A stretch of DNA of 64,000 nucleotides from Prevotella sp. ne3005 (GCF_900110085.1 NZ_FOCK01000012.1:1-64000); one strand, 5' to 3'; positions 22,907-33,127 are shown, numbered from the stretch's first letter. The notes: generated by a model not told the origin, from the letters alone. Translations and numbers: made by a program.

Positions 22907-23372
22907 TCTGACATTGGACGAGCGCGTACAGCGTGCTGTCGATAATTTCATGGCCGGATATGGCTGCTGCCAAAGTGTGGTGGCAGCCTTTTCCGACCTT
23001 TATGGTCTCGACGAGACGATGGCCAAACGTATCGCCGCTGGTTTTGGCGGGGGCGTTGGTCGTCTGAGGATGATGTGTGGGGCCGTATCGGGGATCGTGA
23101 TGCTCGTGGGACTTGACTGTGGTCAGACGGAGGGCAGCGACCGCGAGGGCAAATCTGCCTGCTACAAGGTGGTGCAGGATTTGCTGGCCAAGTCGAAGGC
23201 AGAGAATGGCAGTCTGATCTGTGCCGAGATCTTAGGTATCAATGGCTACGAGAAGGCACCAAACAGCTACATCGCCTCTGCCCGTACAGCCGAGTACTAC
23301 AAGACGCGCCCCTGCGCTGCCAAGGTAGAGAGCGCCGCGAGAATCTTCGCCGAGTATCTGAAAAACAAATGA
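22896..23372 (+). CDS. C_GCAxxG_C_C family redox-type protein
   Basis: 158 residues; ATG 22896 overlaps the end of the previous gene by 11 bases. Family signature: GYGCCQSVVAAFSDLYGL, IAAGFGGGVGRLRMMCGAVS, then Cys in GLDCGQ and LICAEILGI and RPCAAKV near the end. The conserved cysteines suggest a redox or metal function; members are often found beside selenium or electron transfer genes. Biochemical role not established. Confidence 0.85.
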   Translation: MKSSLTLDERVQRAVDNFMAGYGCCQSVVAAFSDLYGLDETMAKRIAAGFGGGVGRLRMMCGAVSGIVMLVGLDCGQTEGSDREGKSACYKVVQDLLAKSKAENGSLICAEILGINGYEKAPNSYIASARTAEYYKTRPCAAKVESAARIFAEYLKNK

Positions 23373-23391
23373 TTCTATCATATCTTTAATA

Positions 23392-23434
23392 CAGAAATCC
23401 CCAACCATTTCTATTGGCTGGGGATTTCTGTTTT
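23392..23434 (+). terminator. Terminator between convergent units
   Basis: CAGAAATCCCCA-ACCA pairs with TTGGCTGGGGATTTCTG, followed by TTTTCTG. It ends the rightward etf unit; the reverse complement may also stop the leftward fructan locus weakly. Confidence 0.75.
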
Positions 23435-23445
23435 CTGTATCGTTC

Positions 23446-25062
23446 TTATTGCTGACTGACTTTCACATCTGAGACAGTAATAGAGCCTCCATAGTTATTG
23501 ATACTCCAGCAATTCTTCTGAATGCCGTAGATACGCTGGGTATAGGCGCAGACATCGTTGATGTACATGGTCAGAACCGAGTTGTCGGTATAGATGTCGA
23601 TGTTGTAGACATTGTCTGCAGGACGCGCGAACCAGTAGCCGTCGACACCCTCGACGAATCCTTTTCCTGCTGAGCCTTCCTGCTCGAAGTTTACTTTCCT
23701 GTTATCCTCATTTTCAGGATTAACAACCATCGTATAATACCTATCCGAATCTGTGCCACGCACAAACGAGATACCAAACTTATCCCAGTTGTTTGAAGTC
23801 TTCACGGTGAAAGAAATATGGTTGGCAGTACCCAGACGGTTGTAAAGCACATAGGCACCATCGCCAGACAAAGTTCCATTACTATAGCCATTCGACTCCA
23901 TCACCTTTGCATCGACAACTGTGCTATACTTTGCTGCCATGGCAGGTACAGCACCGAGTGTCAGAGTACCATCGGCGTGCTGGATGAGTTTGTGACATAC
24001 CAATGCACCACTCCAGTTGGGCTCATTGCCGTCGCCTGCACCTACATTGATATTCTTCTCGTGGATATCGGCACCAGAACGGAACGGACACCAACCCCAG
24101 ATGTATCGATCGGTACCGTCAGAGGCGGTTTTACCAGCATAGAAGGCACGGGTATCGAGTACGCCCTCATGACCATCGGCAGGCCATTTGGGACCATCGT
24201 TGAAGCAGCTTTTCAATTCCTCGTAGCTTGAAGCGACCATGTACTTCACCTTACGACTCCAACTGGTACGGAAGCTCTCACTGTAAACCAGATACCAGTA
24301 GTTGCCCATCTTAAAGATATCAGGACACTCCAGGAAGCGGTCCCAGATCATACGGATACGGCCAACATGCTCCCAGTTCTTCAGATCGCTGGACTTAAAC
24401 TCGGCAAAGACGGGGTCACCACCATTGACAGGATAAGTAGAGATAATCATGTGATAAAGGTTATCGTCGGCTACGAATATCTGTGGATCACGGAAGTCAT
24501 TGCCAGAATAGCCGAAGTCAGGACCCTTCAGCGTCCAAAGCTCGTCCTTTGTCCAAGTCTTGAAGTCTGTTGAAGTGGCACGCATGACAACCTCACGATA
24601 TTTACAGTTACCATTGTGGCCTGTATAATAGATATAGTACGTACCATCCTTTTCATAGGCACAACCTGTACCAAGGGCAGCATCCTGCTCGAAATCGTTG
24701 TTACCGAATGGGAGCATCTCACCCAGCGACTCATAGTTGGCACCATCTTTGGTTGTAACAGCCCAGATGGGGTGGAAACGGAATGTCATATTATTAATGT
24801 ACTCCTGCAGGTAAAGCACCTTGAAGTCGCCAGACTTCTGATCGTAGAATGGCATGGGGTCGCCAACACGTCCGTCTGCAGGCGTATAATACGTTCCGAA
24901 CCCCTGAGCGTCTGTTGGAGCGAAGAATGTGGTCGTGCCGTTCCAGTCCTTGGCAGGATCGCCGCTGAACCCGTCGTCGCTGCATGCCGTCAGCGCAGAG
25001 GCTGACAGCATGAGTGCGAATACTGAATATATCATTGTCTTCATAATCGTTTTCATTTTCAA
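23446..25062 (-). CDS. GH32 family fructan hydrolase, lipoprotein
   Basis: 538 residues. Lipoprotein signal with Cys27 (ALTAC). GH32 catalytic set: VGDPMPFYD with nucleophile Asp68, FRDPQIF (191-193, transition-state Asp), ECPDIF with acid/base Glu245. Usual WMNDPNG start is replaced by the DGRVGDPM variant seen in the DUF4975-linked group, and the C-terminal beta sandwich (about 390-538) carries SFTVKTSNNWDKFGISFVRG. Expected to cleave fructans at the cell surface. It is the last gene of the locus SusC-SusD-DUF4960-GH32, matching the layout of levan loci of Bacteroides. Confidence 0.87.
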   Translation of the reverse strand: MKMKTIMKTMIYSVFALMLSASALTACSDDGFSGDPAKDWNGTTTFFAPTDAQGFGTYYTPADGRVGDPMPFYDQKSGDFKVLYLQEYINNMTFRFHPIWAVTTKDGANYESLGEMLPFGNNDFEQDAALGTGCAYEKDGTYYIYYTGHNGNCKYREVVMRATSTDFKTWTKDELWTLKGPDFGYSGNDFRDPQIFVADDNLYHMIISTYPVNGGDPVFAEFKSSDLKNWEHVGRIRMIWDRFLECPDIFKMGNYWYLVYSESFRTSWSRKVKYMVASSYEELKSCFNDGPKWPADGHEGVLDTRAFYAGKTASDGTDRYIWGWCPFRSGADIHEKNINVGAGDGNEPNWSGALVCHKLIQHADGTLTLGAVPAMAAKYSTVVDAKVMESNGYSNGTLSGDGAYVLYNRLGTANHISFTVKTSNNWDKFGISFVRGTDSDRYYTMVVNPENEDNRKVNFEQEGSAGKGFVEGVDGYWFARPADNVYNIDIYTDNSVLTMYINDVCAYTQRIYGIQKNCWSINNYGGSITVSDVKVSQQ

Positions 25063-25079
25063 TTTTTCATTAATTCTTT

Positions 25080-26468
25080 TTACTTCGTCAAGTAATCAAA
25101 TGCGTTGAGTATGATGGTGCCCATATTGTCGTGATAGTTCGACTCGTATGGCGTGGGCGAGTTCCAGTCGAAGAGTCCGGAACCAAGGCAGATAATACCA
25201 CCCTTACCAAACTCACCATTTGCAGCCTTCAGTTCCCATGACGATACGCTGTTGTCGCCACCCAAAGCACGACCGCCAGTCTTAGCCTCTACAGCGTCCT
25301 TGCCTCCCTGATAGGTATCCCAGAAGCCATACTGAGACGTGGTGTTACAGATGGTATATCCGTTATCCAGGGTGTATACTGCATTCTCGGCAGCACCAGG
25401 ATAGGTCTTCAGGTTCTTCCACAACGGATGAGTAATGTCGTAGGCATAGAAATGCCACGGGTCTTCGCCCATCAGGTCGGAGCCTTCGCCACCTCCGCCA
25501 CCCCAGACATTGTTGGGATAAGCATCCTCAGGCATAGCGCCGAGTGCGATAGCGTAGTTCACTGCTGAGCGTCCCAGCACGAAGCCTACACCATTCTGCC
25601 ATAGTTCCTTCATCTTTGGCAGAGCTGTCATAGCACCACTCTCAGCCTCAGCAAAACCGTTATAGTTGCCATAAGAAGAGCAATGACGATGGAAGAATAT
25701 CAACTTACATTTCTCGAGAGAGATGTTTCCGCTGGCCACGTCGTTCCATGATGCATAGGCCGCACTGGCAATATTGCCTGTCAGCCACTTGGCTGCTGCT
25801 TTCTCCTCATCGTTCAACAACTCGATGTTCTCAGCATCGCCGACAAACAAAGCTATAGGATCGGCAATCAGCGTTACATATACTGTATATACGTTTGTGG
25901 CAGTATTGTCGTTCAGAGTAATCTGGAAGGGCTCTGTGAAGTTACCTTTCGTGCCACTGGCAGGACTACAGGTAGCATCTTCACTGCACACCACCTCGAA
26001 AGTAGCGTTGCTCAGGTCGATACCACTGTTAGCCATCACACTCACAGTGACTGTCTTGTCCTGCTGGTTAATGGCGCCTTTCACACCCTCCAGAATAAAG
26101 AGCGACATCAGAGCCTCGTCGTTGCGAACGCTTACCTGATAGTCCATCACGAGGTCACCATTGCTGATGTGCAGATTACGGTCGGCATCGAAATTGACAT
26201 GGTCACCAACCTTCAAATTGGTCTCAGCGCCAGGCGAAACTGTCAGACTCGTAATTTCCATATTACCCTTCTGATCAAAATCAGCAGGCACCTTTACCTT
26301 CACCAATCGTTTCTCTGTGCTGATGATGCCTTCATACTGACCATTGAGCACGAACTTCTCTACGAGACATGAACCACTCACGTCCATGCTACCCGTATGA
26401 TCGTCGCTGCAGGCAGCTAACCCGCATATTACGCATAATGCGCAGATAATGCTATATATCGTTTTCAT
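25080..26468 (-). CDS. DUF4960 surface glycan-binding lipoprotein
   Basis: 462 residues. Signal MKTIYSIICALCVICGLAAC with lipobox LAAC. Two Ig-like sections (about 35-110 and 115-200) precede the DUF4960 domain (about 205-462; ALFVGDAENIELLNDEEKAA, IIFFHRH-type motif seen as LIFFHRHCSSYGNYNG, GEDPWHFYAYDITHPLW, DNMGTIILNAFDYL). This architecture is that of the SusE-position levan-binding protein of Bacteroides fructan loci. It lies between susD and GH32 and should bind fructan at the surface. Confidence 0.85.
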   Translation of the reverse strand: MKTIYSIICALCVICGLAACSDDHTGSMDVSGSCLVEKFVLNGQYEGIISTEKRLVKVKVPADFDQKGNMEITSLTVSPGAETNLKVGDHVNFDADRNLHISNGDLVMDYQVSVRNDEALMSLFILEGVKGAINQQDKTVTVSVMANSGIDLSNATFEVVCSEDATCSPASGTKGNFTEPFQITLNDNTATNVYTVYVTLIADPIALFVGDAENIELLNDEEKAAAKWLTGNIASAAYASWNDVASGNISLEKCKLIFFHRHCSSYGNYNGFAEAESGAMTALPKMKELWQNGVGFVLGRSAVNYAIALGAMPEDAYPNNVWGGGGGEGSDLMGEDPWHFYAYDITHPLWKNLKTYPGAAENAVYTLDNGYTICNTTSQYGFWDTYQGGKDAVEAKTGGRALGGDNSVSSWELKAANGEFGKGGIICLGSGLFDWNSPTPYESNYHDNMGTIILNAFDYLTK

Positions 26469-26508
26469 AACTTTAATTTTTTACATTTTTGCATTTTTAC
26501 ATTTTGCA

Positions 26509-28248
26509 TTACCACTGTCCGCAGTTTTGCGTGTAGTGACCGTTAGAGGCAGCCATCTGCTCCCAAGGAATAGGAAGATACTCGTTCTTGTTGGCAGTAA
26601 ACTGTGATCCAACCAGGAAGTTCATCTTCTCGCTCTCACTTGCATAGTACTTATTGATGACTGTAGCAGCATCGCCCCAGCGCACGAGGTCGAAGAATCG
26701 CTCACTCTCGAGTGCGAGCTCCAGTCGGCGCTCCATCTTGATGATCTTCATGGCAGCATCCTTCGAATAAGAGCCATTGTACTTGCCTACAGCGAAGTGT
26801 ACGTTATATTTAGTAGGATAGTTCGAAACGACACTATTGGTTGCCATCTTGGCAGCACGGTCGCGAACCTGATTGACGAGTGTGATAGCCTCTGCAGCCT
26901 GTCCCAGCTGTGCCAGAGCCTCAGCACGCATCAGCAGCACATCAGCATAGCGGAATACGATGCGATTCATTGAACTTGCCCACTGCGAATCGCACAGGAA
27001 GAGATAACTGTCGGAAAGGGCAGGATCCACATTCTGCTTCAGCGATACGAAGTATCCGAAAGTACCACCTGAACGACTCCATGCATTACTCTCGCTAATC
27101 ATAAAACCGGGATTGAACATATAGGGAGTACCAGGCACTCCTACTGTCACAAACAGGCGAGGATCGACAGTCTGATTTGATCCAACAGTGTAATCGACAT
27201 CAGCATAATTGTCAAGCAGAGGCAGACCATCACTATTGGTGCGATAAGCATCCACAAGGTTGTGAGAAGGCTTGTAGAAGTCGCAGCCAGAGTCGTGAAC
27301 TTTAGGAATACATGGCACAATCAGACGATTGGAGAAGTTCAGGTTACCATATACGGTACCATCGTTCTTTGAATACTGGATGGCCCATAAGCTCTCTTTG
27401 CCATTCTCATACTGCTCCTCAGGACGGAAGTTATTATGCATGTCGGGCTCCAGACCGTATCCTGCATAGAGAGCAGAGTTGGTGTAATCCACCACTTTCT
27501 GCAGGTCAGCCTCGTTCACGGCTGTCACCTGATTTGAGTTGGCATCATCCTGACGATATGCCTTATAGAGATAGACTTTAGCCAAGAAGGCAGCACATGC
27601 AGCCTTGGTGGGGCGGCCTTTTTCAGTCTGTGTGGCAGGAAGAACTGCATAAGCATCCTCAAGGTCGTTGATGATCTGCTGCCAACCCTCATCATTGGTG
27701 TATTCTGTATTCGAGAGATTGTTGTAGTCCTCTTCGGTCATATTAGGTTTGTTCACGAATGGGATTTTCTTGAACAGACGCTTCAGCTGGAAATGTCCGT
27801 AGGCACGCAGGAACTTCATCTCAGCAGTACGCTGTTGAATGGTGGCATTCCCTTGGTCAGCACTAGCCAGAATATCGAGCGAGAGACTGACACGTGAGAG
27901 ATAATTATAGAAACGAGTCCAGATAGAGCTGAATGGCCAGTCGGTAGTCATCACACCTGAGCTCTTTTCCAGACGGTGGAAAGGCTCACCATCAGAAAAG
28001 TCTGAGCCACCTACATAGGCGTCGTCAGAACGGGTATCGTAGTTCCATAGTGAGAATGAGGCGTTCATGTCCTCTATGGTAACCAGACCTGCGTATGCTG
28101 AGATCAGCACGTTGTCGATATACTCAGGATTCTTTACCTCATCCTGAGTCAGCGTAGCCTGTGGCACTTGTTCCTCAAGGAAATCCGAGCAGGCAGTAAG
28201 ACCGCAGATAACGCAGATTGTGCAGATAATATTATATATCGTTTTCAT
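26509..28248 (-). CDS. SusD-family lipoprotein (fructan)
   Basis: 579 residues; signal MKTIYNIICTICVICGLTAC is almost the same as that of the DUF4960 protein, pointing to shared leader sequence within the locus. SusD features: FLEEQVPQATLTQDEVKNPE start, TPR-like helices, FLRAYGHFQLKRLFKKIPFV, AFLAKVYLYKAY, and the C-terminal IVFRYADVLLMRAEALAQLG with ERRLELALESERFFDLVRWG. It forms the lid of the SusC porin for fructo-oligosaccharides. 15 bases downstream of susC. Confidence 0.93.
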   Translation of the reverse strand: MKTIYNIICTICVICGLTACSDFLEEQVPQATLTQDEVKNPEYIDNVLISAYAGLVTIEDMNASFSLWNYDTRSDDAYVGGSDFSDGEPFHRLEKSSGVMTTDWPFSSIWTRFYNYLSRVSLSLDILASADQGNATIQQRTAEMKFLRAYGHFQLKRLFKKIPFVNKPNMTEEDYNNLSNTEYTNDEGWQQIINDLEDAYAVLPATQTEKGRPTKAACAAFLAKVYLYKAYRQDDANSNQVTAVNEADLQKVVDYTNSALYAGYGLEPDMHNNFRPEEQYENGKESLWAIQYSKNDGTVYGNLNFSNRLIVPCIPKVHDSGCDFYKPSHNLVDAYRTNSDGLPLLDNYADVDYTVGSNQTVDPRLFVTVGVPGTPYMFNPGFMISESNAWSRSGGTFGYFVSLKQNVDPALSDSYLFLCDSQWASSMNRIVFRYADVLLMRAEALAQLGQAAEAITLVNQVRDRAAKMATNSVVSNYPTKYNVHFAVGKYNGSYSKDAAMKIIKMERRLELALESERFFDLVRWGDAATVINKYYASESEKMNFLVGSQFTANKNEYLPIPWEQMAASNGHYTQNCGQW

Positions 28249-28263
28249 AATCGTTGCTATATT

Positions 28264-31200
28264 TTAGAATGAAACATTGAGTCCGAAAGTAAGATTGAGT
28301 GGGATAGGATAGTTGAATCCTGGGTTCTCAGGATCGGCACCTGTAAACTTGCTGCTCTTGATGGTCACCAGGTTCTGAGCCGAAGCATAGAAGCGAATAC
28401 GATCCAAGTGCAACTTATCGGTCACCTGTTTCGGCATATTGTATCCTAACTGGATAGTACGCAATTTAGCGTATGAACCATTTTCAATATAATATGAAGA
28501 TACGCGACCCTCATTGTTTGTATCCGATGTGGTGAGTGCAGGGATATCGCTTCCAGGATTGGAAGGACTCCAAGCGTCGAGCAAACGCACGCCTTTATTC
28601 AGATAAGGCACGTTGATGGCTGAGTTTGCCCAGAAATCGGTCTGCGACTTATAGCCACGACAGTCAACGTCAACACCCTGCACACCCTGCCAGAACATGG
28701 TCAGATCCCAGTTCTTATACTGCAGATAGATGTTCAGGCCCCACGTGAAGGCTGGTGTAGGATCATAGATCCAATCCTGATCCTCCTCAGTGATGCGGCC
28801 ATCGCCATTCAAATCCTTATAGCGGATACGGCCAAGTCCGGCGCCTTCCTGTATAGCATGATTGTCGATCTCTTCCTGACTCTTGAAGATACCATCGTAG
28901 ATGTAACCTACCTGTGAGAACATCGCATGACCCACAACGCTCTTTACACCGTTGCCACCATACTTACCGTTGGCGGCTACTGTCTCTGGCAGCTTGGTAA
29001 TCTCGTTGACGTATTTGCTGATGTTTCCACTGATATCCCATGAGAAATCGTTAGACAGACTATGACGATAGCCTACTGTGAGTTCCCAACCATTGTTCTT
29101 TACCTCACCGGCGTTGATCCACTGGCCAGAGCCTTCTCCCATGGCAGCAATACCTTCCATTAAGAGCAGAATGTCGGTGGTCTTCTTGCTATACCAGTCG
29201 AAACTACCATAGATCTCATTTCGCAAGATACCGAAGTCAAGACCGATGTTATTCTGTGTCGTAGTCTCCCACTTGATGTCATCATTGCCACGCTGGTTGC
29301 GCACATATCCGTTAGGAAGGTCGTAACCGCCATTGGTACCAGCGATATCATAAGAGGAGCCAGCCTGACCACTTCCCCAAAGGCCTGTAGACACAACCGA
29401 CTTATAGAGAGTATAGCGAGCTGTGTTCGAGATTTCCTGGTTACCGGTCTGTCCCCAAGAGTAACGCAGTTTCAGGTTGTCGAGCCAACCTCTTGTACCC
29501 TCCATAAATTTCTCCTGGGAGATGCGCCAACCTGCACTGACAGAGGGGAAAGTACCATATTGGTTGTTGGTACCGAATCGGCTCGAACCGTCACGACGAA
29601 TCGTGACTGAAGCCAGATACTTATCATCATAAGTATAGTTCACCTTTCCGAAGAATGACAAGAGGGAGAAACCCTCACCAAAGCCTTCGGCCAGCTGACG
29701 GCCAGCTCCTGCCGACGGCCACATATAGTCGGTATTCAGAATAGCCAGTTCGTAGCGTTTGGCACTGCTCATCTTGTAGTCCATACGGTTCAACTCAGTA
29801 CCGATCATGGCATCTCCACGATGTTTACCGATTTCCAGATTATAAGTAGCAATGGCATTCCACATCCATCGCATGGTGTGTTCCTGCTTGTCCTCTACGG
29901 CACTGTCGGTACGCATCACCTTACCATTGGCAATAGGATAGGTGAAGAAACGTTGCTCTTTCTGTGTGTAGTCCATACCTAGAGTGGTGCGAACCATAAA
30001 GTTCTTAAATGGAGTAATGCTCAGATGCACATCACCAAACATACGCCACTGGGTATACTCATTGTCCTTTGCATTGGAAATCATGCTCAATGGATTCTCG
30101 CGCTCAGAGTAGGCACCAAGAGCCTGAGCATACTTGCCGTTTTCTGCATAGATGGGGAAGTTGGGGTTAAACTCCAGAGCGTGCTCCAACACACCACCAG
30201 GAGCATCAACACCCTTCGTACGGTTGATGGTGAAGTTCTCACCAATGGTTACCAGATCGTCAATCAGTTTATAGTCTGCATTGGCACGGCCAGAAAGACG
30301 GTTGAACCAGGAGTCCTTAATGGTACCTTTATTATCATAGTAACCTATAGAGAAGAAAGAATTACCCTTCTCAGAGCCATTGCTTACTGACACATTATAC
30401 TGCTGAATGACACCCGTGCGCGTAATCTCCTTAAACCAATCGGTATCACCAGCACGTACAGTGGCGTTCTCATCGAGGAACATGTTCATCGTCATATTGT
30501 TAAGTACAGGATTACCCTTGGCATCATAACTCCAATCATAATTATATCCAAGGTTGTTATTGCCAGGGTTCACGCCGTCATTTACTGAGGCTTGCCAATA
30601 GGCACGTCCCCATTGGCTGGCATTCATCGTCTCAATCTTATTGGTATAGAAAGATGCTGCAATACTTCCATCGAAATTCACCTTTACCTTACCTTCCTTA
30701 CCCTTCTTGGTGGTAATGATAATCACACCGTTTGCAGCTCGTGAACCATAGATACTTGCCGAAGCAGCGTCCTTCAGCACCTGAATGCTCTCGATATCGT
30801 TACCGTTCAGTTCGTGCATACCAGCCTTTGTGGGTACACCGTCGATGATATAAAGCGGGTCGTTGTCGTTTAGGGTTCCCACACCACGGATACGTACTGT
30901 TGCTGCACCAGAGGGATTACCATCAGCCGTGATATTCATGCCTGGCACACGTCCCTGGAGGGCTTTCATCGGGTTGTTCTCGTTTTGCTTGGCCATTTCA
31001 TCGACACTTACTGTCGAGATGGCTCCCGTCAGGTCGGCCTTGCGCTGAGTGGTATAACCTGTCACCACCACTTCCTGTAGCACTTCGGCATCATCCTTGA
31101 GTGTCACCTTCATACCCTGATGGGCAGCGACTTCCTGTGTCTGATAGCCAATGTAAGAGATTACGAGGATAGTCCCCTCGTTTACTTTAATTGTGAAGTT

Positions 31201-31374
31201 ACCATCGAAATCGGTGATCGTACCGTTCGACGTACCCTTCTCCATCACCGTGGCTCCAATGACCGTTTCGCCTGTAGCGTCGACCACCGTACCACTGATC
31301 CCACTCTGCGCGTACATTACAGTACACGTCAGGAAAGCAAACAAACTCAGAAAAAGTTTCTTTAGTTGTTCCAT
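28264..31374 (-). CDS. SusC-family TonB-dependent transporter (fructan)
   Basis: 1036 residues from ATG 31374 (MEQLKKLFLSLFAFLTCTVM; signal ends MYAQ). CarboxypepD_reg-like domain (SGTVVDATGETVIGATVMEK), TonB-box-like EVVVTGYTTQRKADLTGAIS, plug (RGVGTLNDNDPLYIIDGVP, IYGSRAANGVIIITTKKGK) and beta barrel to the terminal NVSF. An upstream extension in frame has no support. First gene of the fructan operon; promoter TACTTTTG at 31423-31430. Imports fructo-oligosaccharides; specificity is inferred from GH32 and DUF4960. Confidence 0.94.
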   Translation of the reverse strand: MEQLKKLFLSLFAFLTCTVMYAQSGISGTVVDATGETVIGATVMEKGTSNGTITDFDGNFTIKVNEGTILVISYIGYQTQEVAAHQGMKVTLKDDAEVLQEVVVTGYTTQRKADLTGAISTVSVDEMAKQNENNPMKALQGRVPGMNITADGNPSGAATVRIRGVGTLNDNDPLYIIDGVPTKAGMHELNGNDIESIQVLKDAASASIYGSRAANGVIIITTKKGKEGKVKVNFDGSIAASFYTNKIETMNASQWGRAYWQASVNDGVNPGNNNLGYNYDWSYDAKGNPVLNNMTMNMFLDENATVRAGDTDWFKEITRTGVIQQYNVSVSNGSEKGNSFFSIGYYDNKGTIKDSWFNRLSGRANADYKLIDDLVTIGENFTINRTKGVDAPGGVLEHALEFNPNFPIYAENGKYAQALGAYSERENPLSMISNAKDNEYTQWRMFGDVHLSITPFKNFMVRTTLGMDYTQKEQRFFTYPIANGKVMRTDSAVEDKQEHTMRWMWNAIATYNLEIGKHRGDAMIGTELNRMDYKMSSAKRYELAILNTDYMWPSAGAGRQLAEGFGEGFSLLSFFGKVNYTYDDKYLASVTIRRDGSSRFGTNNQYGTFPSVSAGWRISQEKFMEGTRGWLDNLKLRYSWGQTGNQEISNTARYTLYKSVVSTGLWGSGQAGSSYDIAGTNGGYDLPNGYVRNQRGNDDIKWETTTQNNIGLDFGILRNEIYGSFDWYSKKTTDILLLMEGIAAMGEGSGQWINAGEVKNNGWELTVGYRHSLSNDFSWDISGNISKYVNEITKLPETVAANGKYGGNGVKSVVGHAMFSQVGYIYDGIFKSQEEIDNHAIQEGAGLGRIRYKDLNGDGRITEEDQDWIYDPTPAFTWGLNIYLQYKNWDLTMFWQGVQGVDVDCRGYKSQTDFWANSAINVPYLNKGVRLLDAWSPSNPGSDIPALTTSDTNNEGRVSSYYIENGSYAKLRTIQLGYNMPKQVTDKLHLDRIRFYASAQNLVTIKSSKFTGADPENPGFNYPIPLNLTFGLNVSF

Positions 31375-31422
31375 TGTTGATCGTTTAAAATTGTTAGTAC
31401 TTTTGTGAATTAAAATCTGCCG

Positions 31423-31430
31423 CAAAAGTA
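31423..31430 (-). promoter_or_regulatory. Promoter -7 box of the fructan operon
   Basis: TACTTTTG on the minus strand, 49 bases before the susC start at 31374. Confidence 0.6.
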
Positions 31431-31498
31431 CAATAATAATACGTGCGGATATAGCAAATATCGTTCAGAGGCTAGCAAAATTGTTTCATGTAACAATC

Positions 31499-31525
31499 GT
31501 TGACTATTATGTCAAAAACGTCAAC
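31499..31525. promoter_or_regulatory. Possible operator for fructan regulator
   Basis: GTTGAC (31499-31504) and GTCAAC (31520-31525) in inverse orientation, with a further GTCA in the spacer, about 70-95 bases upstream of the susC -7 box. Confidence 0.35.
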
Positions 31526-31545
31526 TACCCTTTATATAAAGGAAA

Positions 31546-31567
31546 AGAGCGGATGTTACTCCGCTCT
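31546..31567 (-). terminator. Terminator overlapping the regulator stop
   Basis: AGAGCGG and CCGCTCT form a 7-bp stem across the stop codon of the regulator gene, followed on the minus strand by TTTTCCTTT. Confidence 0.6.
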
Positions 31568-33127
31568 CAGTTCTGTTGGATACTTACCAAACTGCTTCTT
31601 AAAGCAAGTTGAGAAATAACCTGGGGTGCCAAAGCCCACCTCGTATGCAATCTCACCTACCGTCTTCGTGGTTGATGCCAATAATGCGTAAGCCTGTTGC
31701 AATCTCATCTGCCGTAACAGTTCCACTGGCGTCTGACCTGTTATGGCCTTCACTTTCCTGTAGAGCTGCACTCGACTCAGTCCCATCTCCTCACCAAGAT
31801 CATCCATCTTCAGATTGGGATTTGACATATTCTTTAGGATTGCCTCATTCAACTGTTCTGCGAATAGCATATCCTGGCTCTTAGGGGCTGGCATATCTTC
31901 TGCAGGCGTTACGAATATCTCATGCAGCCGTCGATTGCTGGCATCGGTATAGAACAGCGTCTGCTCCACATTCATGCTCTGACGTTTACGTATATTCTTC
32001 TTCGTCAGCCACAATGCAAACAATATCATGATAATAGCCAAGACCAGAACTGCGATCGTCACAAAACTGCCCACAAGTACCTTATGCTGTGTGTTGTAAA
32101 GCACCATTGAGTTCTCCAGTTTGTCATGAATGGTCACCAAATCATCATTCTGCTCCATCAGTTCTGCAGCCTCTGTCATAACCAGATCTACATTGTCGGG
32201 CGTGACGACAAAACCCAGTAACGGGTTTTCGCGTTCATAAGGTCTACCTGTCAAAATATCAAGTGCAAGCCTGATAATCTTTTCACCATGAGTAGGATAA
32301 TAATAGGTGCCTATCTGATGCCCCAGTTTTACATACTCCAGTCCCTCGCCTGGCATACCGTCAATACCCAGGATCTTAATACGACCCTCAACATTTTGTT
32401 CTACCACAGCTTTATACACCCCCGTTGCCATACCGTCGTTGTGACAGAACACATAGGTGTTGTCCAACTGGCTAGCGTCAGACCGTCGGAGCGAATCAAT
32501 CAATTGCGTAACAATATTGCAGGATGCGTCACTCGACCAATCGCTTTTCCGACAAACATACTCCACCTCTGGTAGAGCTTTCATGGCTGATTCAAAACCA
32601 CGATGACGCTCAAGGGCTGGTGTGCTACTCAGCAATCCTGTAATCTCGACCACCAAAGGTTTCCTGCCCTTCGGCTGGTTCTGGCCTCTGACTATCGAAG
32701 CAATATATTGCCCCACTATATAACCAGCCTCGACATTATTGCCCCCAATAAAAGCCGTATAGTCTGCACTGGTCTTGCGATCAAAGCTGACTACAGGGAT
32801 ACCAGCCTTAAGAACCCGGGCAATGGCATCATTGATAATCTGTATATCCTCATAGGGAGCAACCACCATCAGGTCAATGTCTGTCTGAGCCAGACTATCT
32901 ATCAGACGAGCCTGTAATTCAGGGTCATCGACGGAATTAGCGATGCTAACCTTGACATCGTGCTCGTATAAATGCTGGGCAGCCAACATCTCTTGGTTCA
33001 CTTTCTCGCGCCAAGGTCCTTTTGAGCACTGTGCCACCCCGATCTTATATACCTTCTCTTCAGTACATGAAGCCAACAACGTTACACCTATTATATATAA
33101 TAAGGTACGCAAGAATATCTTATGCAT
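31556..33127 (-). CDS. Membrane sugar-sensing AraC-type regulator
   Basis: 523 residues. N-terminus MHKIFLRTLLYIIGVTLLAS with Cys21 in a lipobox-like context; residues 26-315 are a LacI/ribose-type periplasmic-binding domain (KIGVAQCSKGPWREKVNQEM, IPVVSFDRKTSADYTAFIGG, FCHNDGMATGVYKAV, ILGIDGMPGEGLEYV); one membrane helix near 350-375 (VGSFVTIAVLVLAIIMILFA); AraC HTH over the last 100 residues (LGEEMGLSRVQLYRKVKAIT, EIAYEVGFGTPGYFSTCFKK). No histidine kinase or receiver lies between, unlike hybrid two-component fructose sensors. Likely senses fructose or a fructan product in the periplasm and activates the adjacent SusC operon. Confidence 0.88.
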   Translation of the reverse strand: MHKIFLRTLLYIIGVTLLASCTEEKVYKIGVAQCSKGPWREKVNQEMLAAQHLYEHDVKVSIANSVDDPELQARLIDSLAQTDIDLMVVAPYEDIQIINDAIARVLKAGIPVVSFDRKTSADYTAFIGGNNVEAGYIVGQYIASIVRGQNQPKGRKPLVVEITGLLSSTPALERHRGFESAMKALPEVEYVCRKSDWSSDASCNIVTQLIDSLRRSDASQLDNTYVFCHNDGMATGVYKAVVEQNVEGRIKILGIDGMPGEGLEYVKLGHQIGTYYYPTHGEKIIRLALDILTGRPYERENPLLGFVVTPDNVDLVMTEAAELMEQNDDLVTIHDKLENSMVLYNTQHKVLVGSFVTIAVLVLAIIMILFALWLTKKNIRKRQSMNVEQTLFYTDASNRRLHEIFVTPAEDMPAPKSQDMLFAEQLNEAILKNMSNPNLKMDDLGEEMGLSRVQLYRKVKAITGQTPVELLRQMRLQQAYALLASTTKTVGEIAYEVGFGTPGYFSTCFKKQFGKYPTELRAE

